64,000 nucleotides of DNA, taken from the NCBI GenBank assembly GCA_024734495.1, contig JALMQS010000828.1, positions 2,095,101 to 2,159,100 of the forward strand. The letters run 5' to 3'. Every line of letters begins with the position of its first letter. Position 1 is the first letter of the stretch. This DNA comes from Forficula auricularia (Eukaryota > Arthropoda > Insecta > Dermaptera > Forficulidae). Below are positions 63,969-64,000 of this stretch, in pieces. The translations under genes were made by a program, and so were the position numbers. The notes below the pieces were generated by a model that was not told the origin of the DNA, ran no database searches, and was given only the letters and a program-made list of their open reading frames with translations.

Positions 63969-64000
63969 TGAAGGATCTGCATGAGCTGGAGGGATATTTC
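63969..64000 (-). repeat. Gypsy 5' LTR, first 32 bases only
   Basis: TGAAGGATCTGCATGAGCTG and the following bases to 64000 are identical to 59656-59687. The rest lies outside the window. Confidence 0.8.

Larger units (their letters stand above)
59656..64000 (-). mobile_element. Ty3/Gypsy LTR retrotransposon, nearly intact (cut by the window end)
   Basis: Read on the minus strand: the 5' LTR end (64000-63969), a primer-binding region GTGGTGACCCCGCAC, gag, protease, pol and a 3' LTR (59928-59656). Its GC content (about 58%) is far above the surrounding DNA, and the coding region has no internal stop within each frame, so the insertion is probably recent. No envelope-like frame is seen. Confidence 0.9.

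Overview
This window is a repeat-saturated, AT-rich piece of an animal nuclear genome, almost certainly insect. The evidence is spliceosomal introns, a classical short-chain dehydrogenase of the 15-hydroxyprostaglandin-dehydrogenase type, and a typical arthropod mix of mobile elements (Tc1, PIF/Harbinger, hAT, Helitron, RTE-like and R2-like LINEs, a Penelope-like remnant, a Ty3/Gypsy element). The insect order cannot be fixed from sequence alone. There are no bacterial operons, CRISPR arrays or convincing free-standing tRNA/rRNA genes.

Host genes. Three SDR paralogs lie in tandem on the + strand. Copy A (first coding exon at 11209, last exon at 15394-15523) is interrupted by a 100-N assembly gap and its middle exons are missing. 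Copy B (34676-46657) is complete: six coding exons encode 261 aa with all SDR motifs. Copy C (53436-53743) shows only exons 1 and 2; a Helitron starts 17 bases after its exon 2 donor. A and B belong to a segmental duplication (about 9.69-16.46 kb and 33.01-48.68 kb). This gives natural empty sites for several later insertions. An orphan exon of a leucine-rich-repeat GPCR (LGR, transmembrane 1-2 region) with a one-base frameshift lies at 23816-24082.

Mobile elements by region. 1-9 kb: a hAT-like element holding a Mutator-like fold-back, broken PIF/Harbinger and LINE remnants, and a ribozyme-bearing fold-back with a LINE inside. 11-15 kb: LINE pieces and a Penelope-like GIY-YIG remnant in the copy A introns. 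17-26 kb: several large palindromes, two of them centred on the same 'CCGACTTC' fold-back repeat. 26.8-30 kb: two LINEs, one bounded by a perfect 12-bp target duplication. 32-34 kb: two ribozyme-bearing fold-backs. 35-47 kb: an R2-like LINE, SINEs, a Helitron, a LINE and MITEs inside copy B introns. 48-50 kb: a 120-bp tandem array with a LINE. 55.8-56.3 kb: nested Harbinger MITEs. 57.7-59.3 kb: a Tc1-like element with an intron-containing transposase. 59.66 kb to the end: a near-intact Ty3/Gypsy element on the - strand.

Most interesting signal. At least five families of short non-coding fold-back elements (about 190-900 bp) carry hammerhead-ribozyme-like cores (CTGANGA, helix II, GAAA, then a GTC/ATY cleavage triplet, with compensating helix I), often one per arm on opposite strands. 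Four copies have 11-14 bp target-site duplications, which indicates retrotransposon-like integration, and a Penelope-like endonuclease remnant is present in the same window. They look like fold-back relatives of Penelope-associated retrozymes. In the copy that lies in the 5'-UTR intron of SDR copy B, the sense-strand ribozyme has lost its essential C3 while the antisense one is intact.
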